Assembly: GCF_021390645.1 (NCBI RefSeq)
Contig: NZ_JAJEJT010000002.1
Span: 186,001-250,000 of the forward strand
From: Paraburkholderia flagellata
Lineage (GTDB): Bacteria; Pseudomonadota; Gammaproteobacteria; Burkholderiales; Burkholderiaceae
Direction of reading: 5' to 3'
Length of the DNA: 64,000 nucleotides
In this document: in pieces, positions 9,271-16,569 of the stretch
Numbering within the stretch: the stretch's first letter is position 1
Layout of the letters: the number at the start of each line of letters is the position of its first letter
Program-made: the position numbers and the translations under genes
The notes under the pieces: generated by a model
The model's input: the letters and a program-made list of their open reading frames with translations, nothing else
Told to the model about the DNA's origin: nothing
Database searches by the model: none

Positions 9271-9873
9271 TTACGCAGCCTCGGCAATGCCATCCGACGT
9301 TACAACTGCCGGAAGGTCGCTCTCGGTCTGCTCGGCGCCCCGTCGCGCTGCAGCCGCCTTTTTCGTCTTGCCGGCTCGCGATGGAGGCTGGCATGCGCCG
9401 CACACGACGTTGTGCTGAAGGTCGTGGCGATGCGCGACGAATTTACCGCCGCAACGGCAGCAAGGCGTCAACTGCAGAATATCGGCATCGAAAAAACGCA
9501 CCAGGGTCCACGCACGCGTCAGGTCGAGCGCCGGCTCGGCCCCGCTGTGGCGGCAGTGTTCCAGATACAGCCGGAACCCCTTGGTGAGCGCGTCGAGATG
9601 CGAGCAACGCGCTTCGTTCTTCAGGAACAGGTACGTGTTATAGAACAGCGAGGCATGGATGTTGGCCAGCCACGTCATGTACCAGTCCGCCGAGAACGGC
9701 AGCATACCTTTGGGCGGCGACACGCCACGGATCTCGCGATACAGGCGGATCATGCGGTCGCGCGAGAGCGTGAGTTCGCTTTCGAGCACCTGCATGCGCG
9801 CGCCCAGCTCGATCAGTGCGATCGCGCGGAATACTTCCTGGGCGTCTTCGGTGAGGCTGCGTCGCGTGGTCAT
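9271..9873 (-). CDS. flhC: Flagellar master regulator FlhC
   Basis: DNA-binding partner of FlhD; the FlhD4C2 complex activates early flagellar genes with sigma-70. It is 200 aa and contains the conserved blocks LIELGARMQVLESE, GVSPPKGMLPFS and LTRAWTLVRFFDADILQL. The zinc site is intact, with two CxxC pairs (CCRC and CGAC) about 18 residues apart. The ATG at 9873 has GAGG nine bases upstream. A GTG at 9882 abuts that site and is unlikely. flhD lies 11 bp upstream. The flanking motAB/cheA genes that usually accompany flhDC in Burkholderiales are absent, and several positions differ from what I recall of the main-copy FlhC, so this may be a second copy. Confidence 0.92.
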   Translation of the reverse strand: MTTRRSLTEDAQEVFRAIALIELGARMQVLESELTLSRDRMIRLYREIRGVSPPKGMLPFSADWYMTWLANIHASLFYNTYLFLKNEARCSHLDALTKGFRLYLEHCRHSGAEPALDLTRAWTLVRFFDADILQLTPCCRCGGKFVAHRHDLQHNVVCGACQPPSRAGKTKKAAAARRGAEQTESDLPAVVTSDGIAEAA

Positions 9874-9884
9874 GGACGTCACCC

Positions 9885-10205
9885 TCAGGCGAATTGGCCA
9901 GCCGGCTGTCCTGCAAGCAGGATGGCCGCGTGCGTAGCCGCCACGTCAGCATGCTTTGAAGTCTGCGTAAGCGCCGACAACATCGCATGATCGTCGAAGC
10001 GGAAAAAACAGAGAAGTTGGTCGGAAGAGGCCAACCTGACGATCTGCGCGAGCGACAGAGCGCCAAGCAGATCGGCCAGTTCCGACGACAGTCCCAGTCG
10101 GAACATGCCGACTGGCTTGTCCTCGCGCAGCATGCGCTGTGCGAGCATCAGATACGACAAATTAATTTCGCGGATAGATTCCAGCGTCTCGCTGCTGCGG
10201 TCCAT
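9885..10205 (-). CDS. flhD: Flagellar transcriptional regulator FlhD
   Basis: Partner of FlhC in the flagellar master activator, 106 aa. Conserved family features are INLSYLMLAQRMLREDK and GLSSELADLLGALSLAQIVRLASS. A longer open frame reaches 10337, but the extra N-terminus is basic and unlike the family. The ATG at 10205, giving MDRSSETLESIREIN, matches the usual start. Upstream translation signals are weak. It is transcribed with flhC (11-bp gap). The long upstream region carries several inverted repeats that could integrate environmental control. Confidence 0.9.
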   Translation of the reverse strand: MDRSSETLESIREINLSYLMLAQRMLREDKPVGMFRLGLSSELADLLGALSLAQIVRLASSDQLLCFFRFDDHAMLSALTQTSKHADVAATHAAILLAGQPAGQFA

Positions 10206-10316
10206 TTCTCTAGTTTCCGAAGCCCCGAATTTAACCCCCCGGCTTTTTCGCCGTTGTATCTTTTCTGCTCTTGTGGTCGATCTTCGCTCGTTGGCTTGAC
10301 CTGACTCTTTGATACA

Positions 10317-10339
10317 GGTTGTTACATCTCGTAACAACC
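10317..10339. promoter_or_regulatory. Perfect inverted repeat upstream of flhDC
   Basis: Arms GGTTGTTAC (10317-10325) and GTAACAACC (10331-10339) around a 5-nt spacer, 112 bp upstream of the flhD start. The symmetry fits a dimeric regulator. No T run follows in either direction, so it is not a terminator. The regulator is unknown. Confidence 0.6.
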
Positions 10340-10680
10340 TTGGAGTGAATTGTATGAGGGCTTATCTCGGAAAGCAATCCCTTGGATCAAAAATAATCGG
10401 ACTGTTGCAAATTATTTTCGGTAACTATTGCCGCAGTTTGGGGGCTAACTTACAGCAAGCTTCGACACCCTTGGTCTAGATAGGAAATTCGTCCGTATGG
10501 TCTTGGTTTATCAGGGTTTGCGCCAGTCTCTCGATGCATGCGCAACGAATCGTCGTGAGACAGAAAGCGCCTTCCACTGGAATAAACGTTTAGAAATAAG
10601 TCGCGTTGACAGGTAAAAAATACGGCTGCGCGGATTAATACCTATGACGATTAAGATGTAACAGATGTTTCGACCCTGAC

Positions 10681-10716
10681 GCCCTGTAACAGGGCAATGT
10701 GTAACTGAGATGTTAC
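10681..10716. promoter_or_regulatory. Two adjacent GTAAC-containing inverted repeats
   Basis: GCCCTG-TAA-CAGGGC (10681-10695) is a perfect 6-bp palindrome with a 3-nt centre. It is followed by GTAAC-TGAGAT-GTTAC (10701-10716). Both share the GTAAC core with the repeat at 10317-10339. They lie between the divergent flhD and stress-protein genes and may be further sites for the same regulator. Confidence 0.4.
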
Positions 10717-10878
10717 GAGTGCAGCCGACGGGAAACATCGTTGGTTTTTGGAATATATGCAGACTGGATATTGCGCGGAGATCGCACCTGTGAAACGTTT
10801 GCGACGCGGGCGTAGCGACGCGATCCGGATCGGGCCGGATCTGCGCGAATTCAGGTCGAATACAGGCCAAATTCAGTC

Positions 10879-10895
10879 ATATCATGACGTGATAT
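10879..10895. promoter_or_regulatory. Inverted repeat in the stress-protein promoter
   Basis: ATATCA-TGACG-TGATAT, a perfect 6-bp inverted repeat, 78 bp before the universal stress protein start. A CATAAT -10-like element follows at 10902-10907. The position fits an activator or repressor site for this gene, but the protein that binds is unknown. Confidence 0.4.
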
Positions 10896-10972
10896 AACTG
10901 GCATAATGAAAGCGGCATTTCGGTTGGCGCGCGTTCGCCTGACCTGCGCCGGGAATCATCGAGGGAGGAATC

Positions 10973-11434
10973 ATGGCCTCGTTCAACAGGATTCTGCTGT
11001 GTTACGACGCAACGCGCGAAGGCCGCCGGGCTTTGCGCGAGGGCGCCGACCTTGCGCGCGAATGCCACGCTCAAACACACTTGCTGGCTGTGCTCGACCA
11101 GGCGCCGCTGCAATGGGGGACGGACATCGCGTCGGCCGTGCCGTTCGAAGCCGCGGAAGAGGCGGCGCGCGAGATTCTGCGTGACGGGGTGGCATGCCTG
11201 CAGGAAAAGGGCCTCGCGGCAACGGGCCATTTCGTGGTGGGCCGGCCGATCGACGTGATCGCGAGCTACTTCGCGGAACTCGCACCCGACCTCATCGTGC
11301 TGGCTCACCACCGGCGCGGACCGTTCAAGCGCTGGTGGGACGGGCGCGACGATCGCCTGCTGCTCGATCGCGTGTCGTGCAGCGTGCTGGTTGTTACCGC
11401 GCCGGATCCGGAGCAGGCGAAAGCGGCGGCCTGA
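10973..11434 (+). CDS. Universal stress protein, UspA family
   Basis: Cytoplasmic 153-aa protein with a single Usp domain. The N-terminal strand and loop (NRILLCYDATREGRRALREGADLA) and the central VVGRPIDVIASYFAELAPDLIVLAHHRRG are family hallmarks. The C-terminal nucleotide-binding glycine motif (G-2x-G-9x-G-S) is replaced by RRGPFKRWWDGRDDRLLLDRVSCSVLVV, so ATP binding is uncertain. A strong GGGAGGA ribosome site precedes the ATG. It lies convergent to narK and divergent from flhDC. Usp proteins near nitrate-respiration genes are common, and a role in low-oxygen stress is an inference. Confidence 0.88.
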   Translation: MASFNRILLCYDATREGRRALREGADLARECHAQTHLLAVLDQAPLQWGTDIASAVPFEAAEEAAREILRDGVACLQEKGLAATGHFVVGRPIDVIASYFAELAPDLIVLAHHRRGPFKRWWDGRDDRLLLDRVSCSVLVVTAPDPEQAKAAA

Positions 11435-11467
11435 ACCGCCGCACCGCAGTTCTGACCGGTTTGCCGC

Positions 11468-12754
11468 TCAGGCGGTGGGTTCGCCGAGAATCGGCGTGCG
11501 CTTGACCTCGGAAATGTAGAGCAGGATCAGCGAGACCCACACGATGCCGTAAAGCAGCATGAAGCAGCTCGAGCGGATCTTGAGCCAGTCGAGCAAGATG
11601 CCGAACAGGACCGGCAGCAGAAAGCCGCCCAGCCCGCCCGCCAGCCCGACAATGCCGGTCACGATGCCCATGTTGGTGGGGAAGTCGTCGGCTACATACT
11701 TGAACGTCGAGGCCATGCCGAACGCGAACACCGCGCCGAGCACGAAGGCCACCGCGACGAAGCCGAACAGCGGCATGCTGATGTGCAGCGCCGCCTGGCC
11801 GTCGATCGTGTGGATCACCAAGTCCGTGGACGGGTAGGAGAGAATGAAGAGGCAAATCCACGCCACCCAGAGGCCCCACCACGTGACGGTGTGCGCGCCG
11901 AGCTTGTCGGCGAGCACGCCGCCCACGGCGCGCAGGATCGAGCCCGGCAGCGAAAAGCCCGCGGCGAAGGCCGAAGCCATGACGAGCGACATGCCGTATT
12001 CGGCCTTCAGGTATTGCGGAATCCACAGCGAAAGCGCCGTGAAGCCGCCGAAGGTGATTGAGTAATACTGGCACAGTCGCCACACGCGCGGGTCGGCCAG
12101 CACCTTGAACGAGTCGAGCAGTGAGCCGCCCGACTTGCCAGCGCCCGGGTCGCGCGCCGAGCCGAGCCAGAAAATCACGGCGGTCACGATCAGCGCGACG
12201 GCATAGACGCGCGGCACGAAGCGCCATCCGTAGAGGTTTTCCAGTTGCGGCGTGACGAACAGGTTGACGGCGGCACCCACTGTGCCCGCGCCAAAAAAAC
12301 CCATCGCGAACCCGCGCTGGCTCGGCGGGAAAAAGCGCGCCACATACGGCGTGCCCACGGCGAACGAGGCGCCCACGCAGCCGAGAAAGAGGCCGATGAG
12401 CAGGAATTGCCACAGCTCGCTTGCGTAACTGACGATATAGACCGGCACGGCGCAGACCACGAGCAGCGTGGTCATGACGATGCGCCCGCCGAAGCGGTCG
12501 GTCCACGCGCCGAGCGGCAGCCGCATGATCGCGCCGGTCAGGACGGGTGTGGCGGTGAGCAGGCCGAACTCGGTGCTGTTGAGCTGGAGTTCCTCGCGCA
12601 ACTGCACGCCCAGCACGCCGAACATCATCCACACCACGAAACAGACGAGAAACGCGAGCGTGCTGACGAGCAGGACGGACCATGCCTTCGCGCCGACTTT
12701 CTCGGGCTCCGCTGCGCTCGTCACGGGGCGCGCGGGTTCGCTACGCAGATTCAT
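11468..12754 (-). CDS. narK: Nitrate/nitrite transporter, MFS family (NarK type)
   Basis: Inner-membrane 12-helix transporter, 428 aa, of the nitrate/nitrite porter family. Family motifs are seen: RLPLGAWTDRFGGR in loop 2-3, GFFGAGTVGAAVN in helix 5 and GIVTGIVGLAGGLGGF in helix 11, the last being the nitrate signature region. It is the last gene of the narGHJI-parvulin-narK operon and starts 33 bp after the parvulin gene with a GGAGGCAAC site. It supplies nitrate to NarG at the cytoplasmic face and/or exports nitrite. Which of the two (NarK1 or NarK2 type) is not resolved. Confidence 0.93.
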   Translation of the reverse strand: MNLRSEPARPVTSAAEPEKVGAKAWSVLLVSTLAFLVCFVVWMMFGVLGVQLREELQLNSTEFGLLTATPVLTGAIMRLPLGAWTDRFGGRIVMTTLLVVCAVPVYIVSYASELWQFLLIGLFLGCVGASFAVGTPYVARFFPPSQRGFAMGFFGAGTVGAAVNLFVTPQLENLYGWRFVPRVYAVALIVTAVIFWLGSARDPGAGKSGGSLLDSFKVLADPRVWRLCQYYSITFGGFTALSLWIPQYLKAEYGMSLVMASAFAAGFSLPGSILRAVGGVLADKLGAHTVTWWGLWVAWICLFILSYPSTDLVIHTIDGQAALHISMPLFGFVAVAFVLGAVFAFGMASTFKYVADDFPTNMGIVTGIVGLAGGLGGFLLPVLFGILLDWLKIRSSCFMLLYGIVWVSLILLYISEVKRTPILGEPTA

Positions 12755-12787
12755 GTTGCCTCCATCGCGTGGGGGTGCAGGTCGACT

Positions 12788-13579
12788 TCACTGGACGAGT
12801 GGGCTCGTAGCGGCTTCCAGCGCCGCGTTTTCGAGCGTCGCTTCGGAAGCCAGGATCGATACGTACTGCTGAACGGCCTTGTGGCGCACGCGTTCGCTGA
12901 GAAAGCGCGCGATGTCGCCGGAGACTTCCTCATACGGCACCGGATTGCCCGGCACGCGCTGATCCACGCGCACGAGATGAAAGCCGAAGCGCGTACGCAC
13001 GAGGCGCGGCAGAACACCCATCTCGGCGCTGTCGAACAGCGCCGCTTCGAACTCGGGCACCGTGTCTCCGCGTGTGAGCTGGCCAAGACTCCCACCCACG
13101 CCCGCTGAAGGGCAGTTCGAGAACTGGCGCGCCAGCGCCTCGAAAGTGTCTGGCGCCTGCTGCAACTCGCGCAGCGTTTCTTCGGCCTTCTGGCGCAGCA
13201 GCGCGAGCGGCACGCGGTCGGTAATGGCGAAGAGAATATGGCTCGCGTACACGAGTTCGTTGCGTACGAAGTGCTTTGTGTGCTGCGTGTAGTAGCGCTC
13301 GCAGTCTTCGGGCGTGGGCTCGGGCACGCGCAGTTCGCGCTCGAGCAGCATGCCCACCACGCTGTCGTCGAGTTCGGCGTCAGGCGCCATCAGGTTCAGC
13401 GCCACGGCGCGCTGACGCAGCAGTTCGTGCACGACGAGCGTGCGCCGCGCGGCGAGCGCGGGGTCTGGGTCATCGGCGTGATTGCTGCGCTCGGCTTCGA
13501 TTGCGGCGAGACCGATCTCAACGTCGTTCACGCGGGCGGGCAGGCCGGGCTGATCTTCATGGGGGACCGCATTCATCAT
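12788..13579 (-). CDS. Parvulin-type peptidyl-prolyl isomerase in the nar operon
   Basis: A 263-aa protein of the NifM/PpiC type: an N-terminal helical chaperone-like region (to about 125) and a C-terminal parvulin domain (about 135-230) with the family phrases VYASHILFAITD, FSNCPSAGVGGSLGQL and VRTRFGFHLVRVDQRVPG. No signal peptide is visible, so it should be cytoplasmic. It sits between narI and narK, 28 bp after narI. Parvulins in nar operons are thought to help fold or mature nitrate reductase, as NifM does for nitrogenase iron protein. That role is inferred here from context only. Confidence 0.88.
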   Translation of the reverse strand: MMNAVPHEDQPGLPARVNDVEIGLAAIEAERSNHADDPDPALAARRTLVVHELLRQRAVALNLMAPDAELDDSVVGMLLERELRVPEPTPEDCERYYTQHTKHFVRNELVYASHILFAITDRVPLALLRQKAEETLRELQQAPDTFEALARQFSNCPSAGVGGSLGQLTRGDTVPEFEAALFDSAEMGVLPRLVRTRFGFHLVRVDQRVPGNPVPYEEVSGDIARFLSERVRHKAVQQYVSILASEATLENAALEAATSPLVQ

Positions 13580-13607
13580 CGACAGCGCTCCTGGTTCTGG
13601 TTGGCGA

Positions 13608-14291
13608 TTAGCGCTTGCGCACGAGCTGGTACGGACGGATCAGATAGAACACCGAAGCGATGCCGCTCCAGATGTGCACCATGCGGGTGAAGGGCGAAAC
13701 GAGGAAGATCGTGAAGCCGAGCGCGATATGGGTTTGATACACGAGCGGCACGCCGTCAAGCAGCCCGGCGATATTGGGCCGGAAGGTCACCACGCCTTTC
13801 ACGTAGTCGGTGAGCTGTTCGAACATCGCGCCGTCCATGTGGTGCGAGGAGAGCACCACGGTCGCGAGGCCGAGCGCGAGTTGCGCCCAAAGCATGAACA
13901 CGATGAGGATGTCCGACGGCCTGCTGTTCACGCGAATGCGCGTGTCGCCAAGCCGCCGCACGATCAGGATCGTGAGACCGACAATGGCGAAGCTGCCGGC
14001 CACGCCGCCCGCGACCATCGCGAGCAACTGGTGCACGGTGGCGGAGATGAACGGCGCGACGAGCCAGTGCGGCGCGAGAAAGCCGACGAAGTGACCCATC
14101 ACCACGACCAGAATGCCCCAGTGGAACAGGTTGCTGCCAAGCCGCAGCGCGCCGCGCCGCAGCAGTTGCGATGAGTCGCTCTTCCACGTGTACTGCTCGC
14201 GGTCGAAGCGCACGAGCGAGCCGAACAGCAGCACCGCAAGGCAGATGTACGGATAGATGCCGAACAGAAACTGATGGAAGTATTCGCCCAT
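13608..14291 (-). CDS. narI: Respiratory nitrate reductase gamma subunit
   Basis: Diheme b-type cytochrome that anchors NarGH to the membrane and takes electrons from quinol. It has 227 aa with five hydrophobic helices. Histidines able to ligate the two hemes are present in the usual places (NLFHWGILVVVMGHFVGFLAPH and HIALGFTIFLVSPFTRMVHIW). An AAGGAG site lies before the ATG at 14291. There is a 56-bp gap after narJ. It is the expected third structural subunit of the NarGHI complex, and the family length (~225 aa) is matched. Confidence 0.95.
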   Translation of the reverse strand: MGEYFHQFLFGIYPYICLAVLLFGSLVRFDREQYTWKSDSSQLLRRGALRLGSNLFHWGILVVVMGHFVGFLAPHWLVAPFISATVHQLLAMVAGGVAGSFAIVGLTILIVRRLGDTRIRVNSRPSDILIVFMLWAQLALGLATVVLSSHHMDGAMFEQLTDYVKGVVTFRPNIAGLLDGVPLVYQTHIALGFTIFLVSPFTRMVHIWSGIASVFYLIRPYQLVRKR

Positions 14292-14347
14292 GACGGCTCC
14301 TTGCTTGCGGTGTTCGAACTAAGTGTCCGGGTAGCGTGTTGCTTTTT

Positions 14348-15043
14348 CTAGCGCGGCGCGCGGCGCGGGTGAAACTCGACGGGCGCCACGGCCGGACGCT
14401 CCGCGCCCATGAATTGCACGGGCTCATCGGCCCACGCGGCGTCGAGCGCTCGCAGATGCTCCTTGTCGTGCGGCTTGCCCGCGTCGTCGTCGTGCGCGGC
14501 CTCGGGCAGATCTGCGCCGCCCGCGCCCGCGAGCGGCAGCAGCGCGCCGATCACATACGCGTAGTGGCTGTTGCGCCGGCTCAGCTCTTCCGTAATCGAC
14601 TGCAGTATCGCGACGGTCTCGCCCAGCAGCGCGCGCGCCTCGTTCGCCTCCAGAATCGAGAGATATTCGAGGAACACGGGCAGATAGTCGGGCAACTGGC
14701 CGGGCTGCAACAGCATGCCGTGCTTCTCGTAGGTCTGGACGAGGTCGATCATCGCCTGGCCTCGATCGCGCGATTCGCCGTGTACGTGCTCGAACAAATG
14801 CAGCGACGTTGCGCGGCCGCGGTCGAACAGCGCGACGTAGTTCTCCTGCAGTGCAAGCAGATCGCGCGAGCCGAGATAGTCGAGGAAGCGCTCGAGCTTC
14901 TCGCGTGCCTCGGCGCCGAACGCCCGCTCGCTGCGCACGATCGCGCGTAGTTCATGCACGGCCTCGATGAGTGGCGCATCGGGGTACTCGAGCAGCGACG
15001 CAACGAGCCGGTACGTCATGGGCTGGGGACGAGCCGCGAACAT
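14348..15043 (-). CDS. narJ: Nitrate reductase assembly chaperone (delta subunit)
   Basis: Cytoplasmic chaperone of the TorD/NarJ family that holds apo-NarG until molybdenum cofactor and iron-sulfur cluster are inserted. It has 231 aa. Family motifs: YRLVASLLEYPDA near the N-terminus, LHLFEHVHGESRDRGQAM in the middle (the NarJ signature), and LPDYLPVFLEYLS. The ATG at 15043 has AGGAGA eight bases upstream and starts 2 bp after the narH stop. A longer frame to 15148 lies within narH and is rejected. Confidence 0.94.
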   Translation of the reverse strand: MFAARPQPMTYRLVASLLEYPDAPLIEAVHELRAIVRSERAFGAEAREKLERFLDYLGSRDLLALQENYVALFDRGRATSLHLFEHVHGESRDRGQAMIDLVQTYEKHGMLLQPGQLPDYLPVFLEYLSILEANEARALLGETVAILQSITEELSRRNSHYAYVIGALLPLAGAGGADLPEAAHDDDAGKPHDKEHLRALDAAWADEPVQFMGAERPAVAPVEFHPRRAPR

Positions 15044-15045
15044 GG

Positions 15046-16569
15046 TCAGATCTCCTGAATGGGAATCTTGCGATGCCCACTCTTTGGCGCGAACAGGCTC
15101 GCCTCCGATTTGCCGTCCGAGCAGCCGTTGCCGAACGTGAAGCCGCACGACGAGCGCAGGTCGAAGGCGTTTTCCGCGTACTCACGGTGTGTGGTGGGAA
15201 TCACGAAACGATCCTCGTAATTCGCGATCGCGAGATAGCGGTACATCTCCTCGACCTGTGCGAGCGACAGTCCAACTTGTGAGAGGACTTGCGGAGCATC
15301 CGTGCGGTCCACATGGCGCGCGCGCATGAAGGCGCGCATGGCGAGCAGACGTTCCAGCGCGACCTGTACCGGCTTTTCGTCGCCGGCGGTGAGGAGGTTC
15401 GCGAGGTAGCGCAGCGGAATGCGCAGCGAATGCACGTCGGGCAGCCAGCCGTTCATGCCGAGTTCGCCGCTGTTGGCCGCCGCGTTGATCGGCGAAAGCG
15501 GCGGCACATACCAGACCATTGGCAGTGTGCGGTACTCGGGGTGCAGCGGGAAAGCAATGCGCCAGTCGATCGCCATCTTGTAGACGGGCGAGCGCTGCGC
15601 ACCATCGATCCACGCCTGCGGAACGCCGTCGCGTGCGGCCTGCTCGATCACGGCCGGATCGAACGGATCGAGGAATACATCGAGTTGCGCCTGGTAGAGA
15701 TCCTTTTCGTCGGCTACGCTCGCGGCCTCGTGAATGCGATCGGCGTCATAGAGCAGCACGCCGAGATAGCGGATGCGTCCCACGCAGGTTTCCGAGCAGA
15801 CAGTGGGTTGTCCCACCTCGATACGCGGATAGCAGAAGATGCACTTCTCGGCCTTGCCGCTTTTCCAGTTGAAGTAGATCTTCTTGTACGGGCAGCCCGA
15901 AACGCACATGCGCCAGCCGCGGCACTTGTCCTGATCGATCAGCACGATGCCGTCTTCCTCGCGCTTGTAGATCGAGCCGGAAGGGCACGCGGCCACGCAT
16001 GCCGGGTTCAGGCAGTGCTCGCACAGGCGCGGCAGATACATCATGAAGGTGTTCTCGAACTCGCCGTAGATCTCCTTCTGCACGTTCTCGAAGTTATAGT
16101 CCTTCGACCGCTTCTCGAACTCGCCGCCCAGAATCTCTTCCCAGTTCGGGCCCCACTCGATCTTCTCCATGCGCTCGCCGCTCACGAGCGAGCGCGGCCG
16201 CGCAACCGGCGTGGCCTTCGTATTGCCCGCTTCCTGCAAATGCGCGTAATCGAACGTGAAGGGCTCGTAGTAGTCGTCGATTTCCGGCAGATGCGGATTC
16301 GCGAAGATCTGCGCAAGCAGCCGCCACTTGCCGCCGAGGCGCGGCTCGATCTGGCCATCGGCCTTGCGAACCCAGCCGCCGCGCCAGCGCTCCTGGTTCT
16401 CCCAATCCTTCGGGTAACCAATGCCGGGCTTCGTTTCGACGTTGTTGAACCACGCGTATTCCATGCCCTCGCGGCTCGTCCAGACGTTCTTGCAGGTGAC
16501 CGAACACGTGTGGCAGCCAATGCACTTGTCGAGGTTCAGCACCATCGCGATCTGCGCGCGCACTTTCAT
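15046..16569 (-). CDS. narH: Respiratory nitrate reductase beta subunit
   Basis: Iron-sulfur electron-transfer subunit, 507 aa. It carries the four cysteine groups of NarH: near residue 16 (CIGCHTCSVTCKN), near 184 (CEHCLNPACVAACPSG), near 217 (CRGWRMCVSGCPYKK) and a fourth near 244 (CIFCYPRIEVGQPTVCSETC). In the third group a Trp replaces one cysteine (CRGWRMC), which in NarH marks the [3Fe-4S] cluster. It overlaps narG by 4 bp (ATGA), a sign of coupled translation. It hands electrons from NarI hemes to NarG. Confidence 0.97.
   Translation of the reverse strand: MKVRAQIAMVLNLDKCIGCHTCSVTCKNVWTSREGMEYAWFNNVETKPGIGYPKDWENQERWRGGWVRKADGQIEPRLGGKWRLLAQIFANPHLPEIDDYYEPFTFDYAHLQEAGNTKATPVARPRSLVSGERMEKIEWGPNWEEILGGEFEKRSKDYNFENVQKEIYGEFENTFMMYLPRLCEHCLNPACVAACPSGSIYKREEDGIVLIDQDKCRGWRMCVSGCPYKKIYFNWKSGKAEKCIFCYPRIEVGQPTVCSETCVGRIRYLGVLLYDADRIHEAASVADEKDLYQAQLDVFLDPFDPAVIEQAARDGVPQAWIDGAQRSPVYKMAIDWRIAFPLHPEYRTLPMVWYVPPLSPINAAANSGELGMNGWLPDVHSLRIPLRYLANLLTAGDEKPVQVALERLLAMRAFMRARHVDRTDAPQVLSQVGLSLAQVEEMYRYLAIANYEDRFVIPTTHREYAENAFDLRSSCGFTFGNGCSDGKSEASLFAPKSGHRKIPIQEI

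Larger units (their letters stand above)
10206..10972. other. 767-bp regulatory interval between flhD and the stress-protein gene
   Basis: No convincing coding sequence on either strand. The interval is clearly more AT-rich than its surroundings and holds the divergent promoters for flhDC (minus) and the universal stress gene (plus). It contains a strong inverted repeat at 10317-10339, a GCCCTG/CAGGGC palindrome at 10681-10695, a GTAAC-N6-GTTAC repeat at 10701-10716 and an ATATCA/TGATAT repeat at 10879-10895, listed separately. The size suggests multi-input regulation. Confidence 0.7.
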
